Shown piece after piece: positions 25,753 through 34,631 of a stretch of DNA of 64,000 nt (positions are counted from its first letter, which is position 1; every line of letters starts with the position of its first letter). Source of the stretch: CAYQJS01 sp964417895 (GTDB lineage Bacteria > Chloroflexota > UBA6077 > SHYK01). The stretch lies in the NCBI GenBank assembly GCA_964417895.1, contig CAYQJS010000021.1, positions 15,186 through 79,185 of the forward strand. The letters run 5' to 3'. The position numbers were made by a program, and so were the translations under genes. The notes beneath the pieces were generated by a model. It had not been told where the DNA came from, ran no database searches, and worked only from the letters and a program-made list of their open reading frames with translations.

Positions 25753-26019
25753 CGTTAATGCCAAGGGCGAGGTAGCACCGAACGAATCGTTCTGCGCCCG
25801 CTGGCGGGTTTGCACATCTTCTCCACAGATGTGGAAAAGATGTTCTCGACATGCTGCGAGCTGGTAGCAGATAACAGTGGCATCACGACGCGCCAGATCT
25901 GTGAAGCAATTGTGTCGCCGGGCTGAAGTCCGCGCCGGCCCGTTGGCGACGGGCGCCTCGCCTAATCGCCTAAGCCAGAGCACGTCCATCGAAATGTTTC
26001 GTGGAAATGGAGCCCGGAC

Positions 26020-26108
26020 TACCCCCCTCCCTAACCCTCCCCCGCAAGGGGGGAGGGGACAGGCGCACTCCCTCCCCCTCGACGGGGGAGGGCTGGGGTG
26101 GGGGTGAG
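26020..26108. repeat. Dispersed GC-palindrome element
   Basis: Two hairpins in tandem, CCCTCCCCC-GCAA-GGGGGGAGGG and CCCTCCCCC-TCGA-CGGGGGAGGG, with CCCTAACCC and GGGTGGGGGTGAG flanks. Similar in design to the element at 28262-28390. This kind of repeat is common between genes of Chloroflexota and similar genomes. Confidence 0.65.
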
Positions 26109-26146
26109 CGTACCCTCGTTCATCACGGCAACTGACTCGCTAGTGC

Positions 26147-27109
26147 TCAGCTTACGTCGCGCTCGGTGCCCCGTCCCAGGGCGACCGCCCGCTCGTAGGC
26201 GAGCGCCGCGAGCGCTATATCGCTGAATCCTCCCTGGGCGTCGCGAAACACGGTGATCCCCTCCGGCCGCGCGACTCGACCGGCCAGCACGTCCCCCAGC
26301 TCCACGACACAGTCCCAGTCGAGCTTGCCATCTCGCGTCAGGCGTACGAGTGGCCACTCGTCGCTCGTGTCGTGGACGTTCATCTCCTGGACTCGGGAGG
26401 TGGTGACGATCAGGCTCGCGCGCAGAAAGACCTCCTCGTCCAACTCGGTGCGAACGCCGACGCCCGCCACGCAGGCGCTCGGCTTCAGCCACGCGCCCTG
26501 CAAGGCGGGCGTCGCCGAGTTGGTGACCACCAACACGGCGTCCGCCTCCTCCACAGCTCGCCGTGGGTCATCGGCCGCCTCTGCGCTCACGCCGAGCCTC
26601 TCACGGGCGTCCGCCGCGAAGCGCGCACGGTGCTCTGCGGTGGGGCTGTAGACGGCGAGCGACTCGAACGGCCGCACGTGGTGAGCGGCCTCCAGAACGC
26701 CGAAGGCGAGCCGGCCGGAGCCCAGCAGCGCCATCCTGCGGACTTCGGATGGAGCCAGGTGTCCGAATCCCAAGGCGACGGATGCCGCCAGTCTCAGGTC
26801 CGAGAACGGGTAGGCCATGAAGCTGAGCAGCCTGCCGCTCGGCGACTCGTAGATGAGTGCGTAGGACGGGTTGTGCGGACCCGTCGTCACCCGCACCCCG
26901 TAGCGCGCCTGCTCTGCCAGGCCCCCCGAGCGCAGGATGAGCAGCGCGCCGCCGCTCCTCATCAGCGACGGAGGCCAGGCCGTGATCGATCCACGCGCCT
27001 GTGCGAGATGGGCGCGCTCGATGCATTCCATGGCGCTCGGCAGATCGATGAGGTCCGCAGTATCCGCGCTGGAAAGGATGCGGACCATCAGCGGCGCCCC
27101 CATGGACAC
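26147..27109 (-). CDS. Ornithine cyclodeaminase/mu-crystallin family protein
   Basis: 320 residues; an ATG 8 codons in (MVRILSSADTADLIDLPSAM) is an alternative start. The Rossmann segment VRRMALLGSGRLAFGVLEA near residue 125 departs from the canonical GxGxQA but is in the expected place. The family marks VTTGPHNPSYALIYESPSG (substrate-binding part) and VLVVTNSATPALQGAWLKP are also seen. Members include ornithine cyclodeaminase, alanine dehydrogenase and ketimine reductases; which one applies cannot be told. It is a lone gene between repeat-rich gaps. Confidence 0.82.
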   Translation of the reverse strand: MSMGAPLMVRILSSADTADLIDLPSAMECIERAHLAQARGSITAWPPSLMRSGGALLILRSGGLAEQARYGVRVTTGPHNPSYALIYESPSGRLLSFMAYPFSDLRLAASVALGFGHLAPSEVRRMALLGSGRLAFGVLEAAHHVRPFESLAVYSPTAEHRARFAADARERLGVSAEAADDPRRAVEEADAVLVVTNSATPALQGAWLKPSACVAGVGVRTELDEEVFLRASLIVTTSRVQEMNVHDTSDEWPLVRLTRDGKLDWDCVVELGDVLAGRVARPEGITVFRDAQGGFSDIALAALAYERAVALGRGTERDVS

Positions 27110-27266
27110 CCGGCGCCGTCAGGGGCGCCGTTCCCACCGCCTGAGACGACTTGCCTCACGGCGTTCTCATTTGACCGAAGCGCGTTTGCCGGGCGCATCT
27201 ATAATTACCAACCGGTAGGCGCGGCCGACGCGCCATCATGGGTTCGGCCCCGAAGGAGTCGCTATT

Positions 27267-28184
27267 ATGGCCCGAGCAATCTGGTCGGGAGTCATCAGCT
27301 TCGGCATGGTGAGCATCCCCGTACGGCTCTATCCAGCTACTGAAAGCAAAGACATCTCGTTCCACATGCTCCACGCAGAGTGCCAGTCGCGCGTCAGGCA
27401 GCGCCTCTGGTGCCCGGTCGAGGAGGTGGACGTCGAGCGGAAGGACACGGTCAAGGGCTACGAGTACGCCAGGGGGCAGCACATCATTCTCACGGACGAG
27501 GACTTCGAGCGCCTGCCCCTGGCGAGCAAGCATACCATCGAGCTATCCGCATGCGTGAAGGCGGATGACATCGACTCCATCTACTACGAGAAGACCTACT
27601 ATCTCGAGCCCCAGGAGCTGGGGACTAAGCCCTACGCGCTGCTGGCCCGAGCCCTCGACGCGAAAGGACTGACGGCGCTGGCCAAGATTGCCATCCGCAA
27701 CAAGGAGCAGCTGTGCGCGCTGCGGCCGCGCGATGGAGTCCTTATTTTGGAGACGCTCTTCTACGCGGATGAGATCCGCCAGGACAGTCGCCCCACGGTC
27801 AGCGAAGTCCCAATATCGCGCGCCGAGGAGGATATGGCGGGCACCCTGGTGGACATGTTGGCCGAGCCGTTCGAGCCCGAAAAGTACAAGGACGAGTATC
27901 GGAACGTATTGATGGAGGTCATCGAAGCCAAGCTCCAGGGCGTCGAGATCGAGGAAGCGCCGGTCGCCGCGCCCACGAAAGTGACCGACCTGATGGCGGC
28001 CCTGAAGGCGAGCGTGGCGGCGGTCGAAGCCAGCAGGAAGGCCAGGGAGGAATCCGGGACACCTGAACCGAGCCGCGCGAAGAAAGCGACCACCGTGCCG
28101 AAGGCGTTCCGGGAGGCTTTCGACTCCGGCGACGACGCGCCACCCGCCGAAAAGAGTCGCCCTCCGCGCCGTAAGGCGGAATGA
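27267..28184 (+). CDS. ku: Non-homologous end-joining protein Ku
   Basis: 305 residues from an ATG with AAGGAG 8 nt upstream. The start MARAIWSGVISFGMVSIPVR, then HMLHAECQSRVRQRLWCP and KGYEYARGQHIILTDEDFE are typical of bacterial Ku. The Lys/Arg-rich C-terminal tail from about residue 235 is the extension that helps DNA bridging and LigD recruitment. Ku rings load on double-strand ends. ligD lies about 1.3 kb downstream on the same strand, with an aldolase-like gene between them. Confidence 0.97.
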   Translation: MARAIWSGVISFGMVSIPVRLYPATESKDISFHMLHAECQSRVRQRLWCPVEEVDVERKDTVKGYEYARGQHIILTDEDFERLPLASKHTIELSACVKADDIDSIYYEKTYYLEPQELGTKPYALLARALDAKGLTALAKIAIRNKEQLCALRPRDGVLILETLFYADEIRQDSRPTVSEVPISRAEEDMAGTLVDMLAEPFEPEKYKDEYRNVLMEVIEAKLQGVEIEEAPVAAPTKVTDLMAALKASVAAVEASRKAREESGTPEPSRAKKATTVPKAFREAFDSGDDAPPAEKSRPPRRKAE

Positions 28185-28261
28185 GTCTGTCGATGGCAAG
28201 GAGCGTGGCTGCTAATACAAGATCGCCGAAATTCATGACCCGGGCGTCGGCCGAGAGCAGT

Positions 28262-28390
28262 CCCTCTCCCATCGCAATGGGAGAGGGGAGGGTGAGGGCG
28301 GGCCATCACGCCGGCAAGCATCTCCGCTGGTTCAAAGTGTCAACGGAGGAAATGCCCTCACCTAGCCTCTCCCACTCCGGTGGGAGAGGG
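28262..28390. repeat. Dispersed palindromic element (MITE-like double hairpin)
   Basis: Two hairpins, CCCTCTCCCAT-CGCA-ATGGGAGAGGG at 28262-28287 and CCTCTCCCA-CTCCGG-TGGGAGAGG at about 28366-28389, face each other. Their inner arms GGGTGAGGGC and GCCCTCACC are complementary, so the whole unit can fold. The 325-bp gap 28185-28509 holds no gene apart from this. Confidence 0.7.
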
Positions 28391-28509
28391 ATGTATTGCC
28401 ATCGCCGCTCCTTGGCCTCGGGCCTCGCGGGTCACGAATTTAGGGGACGCTGTCCTAGGGACGAGCTGGAGCACATGTCGTGCTCGTCGCCCTGCCAACC
28501 CCGACCGCA

Positions 28510-29262
28510 ATGACGACTGACCCATTGGCTCCGGCCGAGACGGAAGCTCGGGAGAAGCTTGCTCTGTGCGCCCGCTCATTGCACCGCATCGGCGTCTACG
28601 ATCTTGCCGGCCACATCAGCCTCCGGATTCCCGACAGCCCGCTGATCCTGATCACCCCGGGCGGCGGTCTGGATAAGTCGCGGCTCACCGCCGCCGACAT
28701 GGTCACCATGGACGCCGAGGGGAACCACGTGGCGGGGCCCTACCCGCCGCCGCTGGAGTGGCCCATCCACACGGTCGTCCACGCGGCGCGCCCCGAGCTG
28801 GAGTCGGTCGCGCACCTTCATGCGCACTGGTCGACGGTCTTCAGCATCGTCGACCGCCCGATGGATATCGTGCTCCTGCCGGCATCATCGCTGGGCGGGC
28901 CCGTCCCCTGCTTCACCGAGCCGGGCCTCGTCACGGACGTCGAACTGGGGCAGAAGCTGAACGCGGCGCTGGGCAATCGCGCGGCGGTGCTGATGCGCTG
29001 GCATGGCATCACCGTCGTCGGGAACACCCTGGAGGAGATGTTCGAGCGGGCGCTCTTTATGGAGGAGAATGCCCGAATGCTGTGGGAGGCAAGCGCCCTC
29101 GGCCGCCCCATTCCGCTGCCGGCGGAGGCAATGGCAGCGCACGCCCGACGCGGCGGCATGCGCCCGGGGGCACGCACGTTTACGTACTTCGCCAACCTGG
29201 AGGCCCCGCCCGAGGAGCAACAGTGGGTCTCGCACCGAGGACCTCTGGGCGAGGGTTCCTAG
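28510..29262 (+). CDS. Class II aldolase/adducin family protein
   Basis: 250 residues from ATG 28510; an ORF start 10 codons earlier is less likely. The fold is shown by LALCARSLHRIGVYDLAGHI, ITPGGGLDKSRLTAADMVTM and the zinc-binding HAHW (ESVAHLHAHWSTVFSIV), with a later His in LMRWHGITVVGNTLEEMFE. Family members are L-fuculose-phosphate-type aldolases and decarboxylases acting on hydroxy-acids. The substrate is unknown. It sits between Ku and ligD, probably without functional link. Confidence 0.85.
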   Translation: MTTDPLAPAETEAREKLALCARSLHRIGVYDLAGHISLRIPDSPLILITPGGGLDKSRLTAADMVTMDAEGNHVAGPYPPPLEWPIHTVVHAARPELESVAHLHAHWSTVFSIVDRPMDIVLLPASSLGGPVPCFTEPGLVTDVELGQKLNAALGNRAAVLMRWHGITVVGNTLEEMFERALFMEENARMLWEASALGRPIPLPAEAMAAHARRGGMRPGARTFTYFANLEAPPEEQQWVSHRGPLGEGS

Positions 29263-29390
29263 ACTAGTGGGCCAGTTCCTCCGCATAGTCTTTTTCGCCC
29301 TACCGGAACGACGCAACCGACGCAATGGCGATATCCATAAGGAGTGACCCACCAGAATCCCCTGGAGGATGCGCCGACCAAGGTAGTCTG

Positions 29391-29472
29391 TCATCCTGAG
29401 CGAAGCGAAGGATCTGGGTAAGGCTCCAACCCGGCCCTCCACCAGATCCTTCGGGCTGCGCCCTCAGGATGA
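29391..29472. repeat. Dispersed inverted repeat ending TCATCCTGAG
   Basis: The left arm (TCATCCTGAGCGAAGCGAAG, then GATCTGG) and the right arm (CCAGATCC-TTCGGGCTGCG, then CCCTCAGGATGA) are inverted copies around a 28-nt centre. It fills most of the gap between the aldolase gene and ligD. This motif is a recurrent palindromic element in many genomes. Confidence 0.7.
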
Positions 29473-29518
29473 CCCCGCTAGCTGGAGCGAAAGCGCCGCC
29501 ACAACCTGGAGCTCACTT

Positions 29519-32266
29519 ATGGCCCTTGAGACCTACAGAGAAAAGCGCAACTTCGACCGCACGCCCGAGCCCGAGGCGGAGGTCCTCAGGCCCGCCGAGC
29601 CGGCGCTGACATTCTGCGTCCAGAAGCACTCGGCCACCCGCCTGCACTACGACTTCCGTCTTGAGCTCGACGGCGTCCTGAAGTCGTGGGCCGTCCCCAA
29701 AGGACCGTCGCTCAATCCTGAAGACAAGCGCATGGCCGTCCTGGTGGAGGACCATCCCCTCGACTACGCGTCCTTCGAGGGCGTCATTCCCAAGGGCGAG
29801 TACGGCGCCGGCCAGGTGATCGTCTGGGACCAAGGGACCTACTCGCCCGACGAAGGAGGCCGCCTGAGCTTCCACGACCGGGCCGACGCCGAGGAGCGCA
29901 TGCGCGATGGCCTCGCCCACGGAAAGCTCTCGGTTCTTCTCCGCGGCCAGAAGCTCAAGGGATCCTTCACCCTCGTCAAGATGGCTCGTGGCGAGAACGA
30001 GTGGCTGCTGATCAAGCACCGGGACGAGTCCGTGGACCGGAGCCGCGACGTTCTCGACGACGACCTATCGGTGCTGTCCGGCCTCTCGATCCAGGACCTG
30101 AAGGCGGGCCGCCTCCCCGACCCAACGCGGCGACAGGCCCGCGCGCTCCACCCCAGCCAGCTGTCACGGGCGCATGAGGCCCCGTTCCCGACGGCGGTCG
30201 CCCCGATGCTCCCCACCCTCACGGAGGGCCCATTCGACCACCCGGACTGGCTCTTCGAGCCCAAGCTGGACGGCGTTCGGGCGATCGCCCTCATCAGAGA
30301 CGGCAAGGTGAAGCTACATTCGCGGCGCGGGTTGGACTCGACGGCCCAGTTCCCCTCGCTAGCGCAGGAGCTGGCGCGCCAGCCCGAGCGGGAGCTGGTG
30401 CTGGACGGCGAGATTGTCGCGACCGATGAGGCCGGCCGCCCTTCGTTCCAGGCCATCGCGCCGCGTCTGAACCTATCGCGTAAGGAGGATGTCCGGCGCG
30501 CTGAGGCCACCATCCCGGTCGTCTACTACGTCTTCGACCTGCTGTATGCGGACGGGCACGACCTCCTGTCCGTGCCCCTGGAAGAGCGTAAAGCGTTGTT
30601 GGCCAGCCTGCTGCTGCCCACGGAGCGCGTCCGACTCGTGGACCACTTCTCAGAGGACGGCATCACGGCCTACGACGCCGCCGTGGCGTATGGCCTGGAA
30701 GGGCTCCTCGCCAAGCGCCGCGGCAGCCCGTACGAGGCGGGCAGGCGCTCCCACGCATGGCTCAAAGTGAAGGCGACGAAGAGCGACGACTTCGTGATCG
30801 GGGGCTACAGCGCAGGGCAAGGCGCGCGGTCGAGCACCTTCGGCGCGCTGCTGGTCGGGTCCTACACCGAGAATGGGCAGCTCCAGTACGTCACCAACGT
30901 GGGGACGGGCTTCGACGACCGGACGCTCGCCGAGATGCGCCGCCGCCTGGACGGCATCCGCTCCGAAACCTGCCCCTTCGCTCAGCTGCCGCCGGTGAAG
31001 GGCGCCACATGGGTGCGTCCGGAGCTCGTGGCGGAGGTGAAGTTCGCCGAACGCACGCATGACGGCGCCCTGCGCGCACCCGTTTTCCTGCGCCTCCGAG
31101 AGGACAAGTCGGCCACTCAGGCGCTGAGAGCCGAGGTCGTGCCGCCCCCGCCCAATGGCAGGGCCGAGCGGCCGGATCGGGTCGCCGGCCTGGCATCGGA
31201 GATCGACAGCGTGCTGGAGCAGCTGAAAAGCCAGCGCGACCGGTTTACACTCGATGTGGCACGCCACAAGATCCCGCTGACGAACCTCGACAAAGAGCTG
31301 TGGCCCGCCTACGGGAAGCAGCGGGCCCTCACCAAGCGCGACCTGCTCGTTTACCTGGCGAAGATGGCCCCCGCCTACCTTCGCCATCTGCGCGACAGGC
31401 CGCTCTCCCTCATCCGCTTCCCGGACGGGATCCACGGAGAGAGGTTCTTCCAGAAGCACTGGGAGCATCAGCTGCCCGACTTCGTAGAGACCGTCGATCT
31501 TTACTCGGAGCACAACGACGCCGATAGCGAGTACATGCTGTGCAACAATCTGCCGACGCTGCTCTGGTTCGGCCAGGTGGCCGCCCTCGAGCTGCACAGC
31601 TGGTACTCACGGGTGAGGCCGGAGCCCGATGGCTACCACCTGTCGAGCGGCTTCACCGGCTCCGAGGAGAGCATCGACGCCTCGCTCCTCAACTACCCGG
31701 ACTTCATCGTCTTCGACCTCGACCCATACATCTACTCGGGGCGTGAGGCCAAGGGCGCCGAGCCGGAGCTCAACCGCGCAGCCTTCGCTCGGACGTGCGA
31801 GGTGGCGTGGTGGCTGAAGGAGACGCTCGATGCGCTCTCGCTGTCGGCGTTTGTGAAGACGTCCGGGCGCACGGGCCTCCACATCTACGTGCCCGTTCTG
31901 CGCCAGCTCGACTACGACGTGATCAGGAACGCCTGCCGGACCATCGGCCAGTTCGTGCTGGCCGCGCACCCGAAGGACGTAACCATGGAGCAGCGGATCG
32001 ACAAGCGCACGGGGAAGGTGTTCCTCGACTACAACCAGAACGTGCGTGGGAAGACGCTGGCGTCGATCTATTCGCTGCGCACCTCGCCCGAAGCGGCGGT
32101 CTCGATGCCCCTCCGCTGGGAGGAGCTGGGGAAGATCTACCCGCCGGATTTCACGATGCTGACCGCCCCCGACCGTCTGAAGCAGGTTGGCGATCTGTGG
32201 GAGGGCATTCTCGACGCCAAGCACGACCTGCGAGCGCTGCTCGACTCCGTGGGCCAGAGGGCATAG
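29519..32266 (+). CDS. ligD: Multifunctional NHEJ DNA ligase LigD (PE-LIG-POL)
   Basis: 915 residues. Domain order is 3'-phosphoesterase (about 30-170; FCVQKHSATRLHYDFRLELD), ATP-dependent ligase (about 225-520; adenylated Lys in FEPKLDGVRA, then LYADGHDLLSVPLEERK), and polymerase/primase (about 600-905; metal-binding FDLDP near 732 and VKTSGRTGLHIYVP). It trims, fills and seals broken ends bound by Ku. The PE-LIG-POL order differs from the POL-PE-LIG of mycobacteria. The start has only a weak Shine-Dalgarno. Confidence 0.96.
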   Translation: MALETYREKRNFDRTPEPEAEVLRPAEPALTFCVQKHSATRLHYDFRLELDGVLKSWAVPKGPSLNPEDKRMAVLVEDHPLDYASFEGVIPKGEYGAGQVIVWDQGTYSPDEGGRLSFHDRADAEERMRDGLAHGKLSVLLRGQKLKGSFTLVKMARGENEWLLIKHRDESVDRSRDVLDDDLSVLSGLSIQDLKAGRLPDPTRRQARALHPSQLSRAHEAPFPTAVAPMLPTLTEGPFDHPDWLFEPKLDGVRAIALIRDGKVKLHSRRGLDSTAQFPSLAQELARQPERELVLDGEIVATDEAGRPSFQAIAPRLNLSRKEDVRRAEATIPVVYYVFDLLYADGHDLLSVPLEERKALLASLLLPTERVRLVDHFSEDGITAYDAAVAYGLEGLLAKRRGSPYEAGRRSHAWLKVKATKSDDFVIGGYSAGQGARSSTFGALLVGSYTENGQLQYVTNVGTGFDDRTLAEMRRRLDGIRSETCPFAQLPPVKGATWVRPELVAEVKFAERTHDGALRAPVFLRLREDKSATQALRAEVVPPPPNGRAERPDRVAGLASEIDSVLEQLKSQRDRFTLDVARHKIPLTNLDKELWPAYGKQRALTKRDLLVYLAKMAPAYLRHLRDRPLSLIRFPDGIHGERFFQKHWEHQLPDFVETVDLYSEHNDADSEYMLCNNLPTLLWFGQVAALELHSWYSRVRPEPDGYHLSSGFTGSEESIDASLLNYPDFIVFDLDPYIYSGREAKGAEPELNRAAFARTCEVAWWLKETLDALSLSAFVKTSGRTGLHIYVPVLRQLDYDVIRNACRTIGQFVLAAHPKDVTMEQRIDKRTGKVFLDYNQNVRGKTLASIYSLRTSPEAAVSMPLRWEELGKIYPPDFTMLTAPDRLKQVGDLWEGILDAKHDLRALLDSVGQRA

Positions 32267-32324
32267 AGGATCCCCTCGTCCTTGGCAAAGCGAGAGGGTT
32301 GCGAGGTAGGGGTGCGCAGATCAC

Positions 32325-32470
32325 AATGAAGAATCCGCGGGGGCCTGGGGGCCGCAGCCCCCGGGGGCCTGGGGGACTCCGTACCCCTTGGGGAACCTCG
32401 GGGCCTCCGCACCCTGGGGACCTGGGAGCGCAGCCCCCAGGAAGAAAATGGGGGCGGGTGGGTGGGCATT
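32325..32470. repeat. Low-complexity G/C tract with nested palindromes
   Basis: Repeated GGGGGCCTGGGGG and GCAGCCCCC blocks form several overlapping hairpins between ligD and the next gene. No coding frame. It resembles an intergenic dispersed repeat. Confidence 0.5.
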
Positions 32471-32488
32471 CTGAACAGGAGGTGCCTT

Positions 32489-33550
32489 ATGGCCGAACGG
32501 TTGCGTTGCTACGCGGGGACCCAGGAGGGCATGTTCGTATGGCGCTCCTCCAACGGCGGCTGGGAGGAGGTCAGCCGATCGTTCCCGGAGGGGATCATCG
32601 ACTCAGTTGCCGGCTGCCGCCTGACGCCCGAGCGCGTGTACACGGGCGTCATGATCGACGGCCTCTATCGCACCGAGGATGGCGGTGTCGGCTGGAAGAA
32701 GGTGCTGGACGGCGACGTCCGCGCCGTGTCCATCGACCCGACGAACGATGACGTGGTCTATGCGGGGACCGAGCCCGTGCACCTGTACCGGAGCGAAGAC
32801 CGGGGCGACTCGTGGGAAGAGCTAACCGGCTTGCAGGACCTGTCGCCCGACGTTCAGAAGCGCTGGTGGTTTCCGCGTGAGCCGCACCAGGGCCACGTGC
32901 GCTACATCTTCATCCACCCGGATAACCCGGACACGATCTACGTGGGGATCGAGCACGGCGGCGTGCACAGGAGCTTCGACCGCGGCAAGACGTGGGAGGA
33001 CGTGACCGAGGGGATCGACTACGTCGACATCCACATGGTGAAGAGCGTCCCCCACCGCTTCGACCGCTGGTTCGTCTCCAGCGCCCGCGGGTTCTTCACC
33101 AGCGACGACCCGGCCGAGGGCTGGGTGCGTGCTGAAAACGGGTTCACCCGCGACTACTTCCACGACTTCGTGTTCCTCGGACCTGAGCGGGCCGGCGCAG
33201 CCTCTACGATGCTGGCGTGCACGGCCGACAAGTCGCCGGGCTCGTGGGACCGGCCCGAGCGAGCGCGAGCGGCGATCTTCCGCAGCGACGACGGCGCGCA
33301 ATCGTGGCAGCGCGTCGGCGCCGGGCTTGCGGATGAGCTGCAGCCGATGGTGTGGTCGCTGGCCTGCCACCCGGAGGACCCCAACGCCGTGTTCGCGGGA
33401 CTCGGGATCGTGTCTCGGGGCCAGCCTTTCCAGCGCTGGGGCCTCGGCACGCCCGGCGCCATCATGGTGACGCGCGACCGAGGCGACAGCTGGCAGGAGC
33501 TGGACGTGAAACTGCCCTCAGACAGGGTGGTGTGGGTCGCGGGGGATTAG
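32489..33550 (+). CDS. BNR/YCF48-like beta-propeller repeat protein
   Basis: 353 residues from an ATG 6 nt after AGGAGG. It has repeated Asp-box/BNR units such as GLYRTEDGGVGWKKV, HLYRSEDRGDSWEEL, GVHRSFDRGKTWEDV, AIFRSDDGAQSWQRV and IMVTRDRGDSWQEL, expected to form a beta-propeller. No signal peptide is seen, so it is probably cytoplasmic. Relatives are annotated as exo-alpha-sialidase or glycosyl hydrolase, but the sialidase catalytic residues cannot be assigned; a structural or binding role is as likely. Confidence 0.8.
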   Translation: MAERLRCYAGTQEGMFVWRSSNGGWEEVSRSFPEGIIDSVAGCRLTPERVYTGVMIDGLYRTEDGGVGWKKVLDGDVRAVSIDPTNDDVVYAGTEPVHLYRSEDRGDSWEELTGLQDLSPDVQKRWWFPREPHQGHVRYIFIHPDNPDTIYVGIEHGGVHRSFDRGKTWEDVTEGIDYVDIHMVKSVPHRFDRWFVSSARGFFTSDDPAEGWVRAENGFTRDYFHDFVFLGPERAGAASTMLACTADKSPGSWDRPERARAAIFRSDDGAQSWQRVGAGLADELQPMVWSLACHPEDPNAVFAGLGIVSRGQPFQRWGLGTPGAIMVTRDRGDSWQELDVKLPSDRVVWVAGD

Positions 33551-33705
33551 CAGCGGGCGGCACCTGCCCCGGCTCGGAGCCGGGCCACAGGCTCATGATC
33601 GGCGCAGACTTCACTACCCTTTCGAGTGTAGACGAACGCGTTGAATGGCCGCTACGCGTTCCCGATCTGGGACGGCCCAGGCGAAACCCGCGCGGCCATC
33701 CAGGC

Positions 33706-34581
33706 TCAGCGGGTCCGATGCCCGGTCGTACTGGGCCGCAGCTTCGGCTTCTCCTCCAGCGCGCGAGCCGCGCGGGCGACCGGGAGCATCGCCAGCGCGC
33801 GCTGGCCCATCTCCTCGATCCACTCCGGCTTGTACTGGGACGCGCGGTCTACGCCGCCGCGGCTCGACACCGGTCCCATGCCAATGTACTTGATCCCAAT
33901 ACTGTAGCGAGTTGCCTTCAGGATCTCTTCCTCCGTGGACACGCCAGCTTCGACGAGGTCCTCCACGGCCCGCCGCATTGCTCCCTGAAGGAAGTTGATC
34001 ACAAAGGAGCGACGGTCCTTCAAGACCCGGATCGGCACCGAGCCCACGCTTTCGACAAATGCCACCGCTTTCTCGAAGGTCTCGTCCGAGGTGCGCTCAC
34101 CCCGAATCACCTCGACCGCCCGCAGGACGAAGGGTGGCTCGAAGACGTGAATGCCTACGGTTTGTTCTGGCCGCTGGCAATGTTCGGCGATCTGGGTTGT
34201 GGGGATGCCGGAGGCATTGCTGGCCAGGATGGTCCCAGGGCGCGCGACTTCCTCCATCTTCACGAAGACGTCTTGCTTCATCTCCAGCTTCTCGGGCACC
34301 GCCTCTATCACCAGGTCAGCCCGCGCGAGGCCATCGGCCAGGCTGGTCGTGGCCTGGATTCGCCCCATCGCGCCCTCGGCGTCCGCGGCCGAGATCTCGT
34401 CGGCCTCAACCAGGAGATCCAGATTGTGGCGAACTTTTCTTAGACAGCGATCGAGGACATCCTGCGACAGATCGACCAGGTGGATCGGATAACCTCCAAG
34501 CGAGCAGACTGTCGTGATGCCGCTGCCCATCCAGCCAGCCCCAACCACCGCCACTTCGTCGATACCCGCTACCTTCGCCAT
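33706..34581 (-). CDS. 3-hydroxyacyl-CoA dehydrogenase family protein
   Basis: 291 residues. NAD-binding motif VAVVGAGWMGSGIT, then ASNASGIPTTQIAEHC and GIHVFEPPFVLRAVEVIRG match FadB/PaaH-type dehydrogenases. The family oxidises L-3-hydroxyacyl-CoA, or hydroxy-acids such as L-gulonate. The catalytic His in the HxFxP context is conserved (GIHVFEPP). It is last in a leftward cluster with an SDR, solute-binding proteins and amidohydrolases, suggesting a degradative route. GGAGG lies 8 nt before its ATG. Confidence 0.85.
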   Translation of the reverse strand: MAKVAGIDEVAVVGAGWMGSGITTVCSLGGYPIHLVDLSQDVLDRCLRKVRHNLDLLVEADEISAADAEGAMGRIQATTSLADGLARADLVIEAVPEKLEMKQDVFVKMEEVARPGTILASNASGIPTTQIAEHCQRPEQTVGIHVFEPPFVLRAVEVIRGERTSDETFEKAVAFVESVGSVPIRVLKDRRSFVINFLQGAMRRAVEDLVEAGVSTEEEILKATRYSIGIKYIGMGPVSSRGGVDRASQYKPEWIEEMGQRALAMLPVARAARALEEKPKLRPSTTGHRTR

Positions 34582-34631
34582 CGCGTTAGCCTCCCAGAAT
34601 CGTTGTTACCCGGTCGCATCTCGAAGTTGTC

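Larger units (their letters stand above)
25616..26146. other. 531-bp intergenic region with palindromes, no gene seen
   Basis: No credible coding frame. It contains the second copy of the 31-nt repeat (25722-25752) and a 26-bp near-perfect hairpin at 25816-25841 (TCCACA-GA-TGTGGA core). Two tandem C/G-run palindromes of dispersed-repeat type lie at 26020-26108. Confidence 0.6.

Noticed and set aside
25780..25792. GAAC-N5-GTTC as a third LexA-like box
   Set aside because: The spacing is five, not four, and no promoter or SOS gene is adjacent.
25816..25841. TTCTCCACA/TGTGGAAAA as DnaA boxes of an origin
   Set aside because: Both depart from the consensus, they form a single hairpin, and no dnaA, dnaN or AT-rich region is near.
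27171..27205. Ku promoter TTGACC with TATAAT
   Set aside because: The -10 is perfect but the spacer is 23 nt; no other -35 fits.
30650..31597. 315-codon minus-strand frame within ligD
   Set aside because: Shadow of the LigD coding strand.
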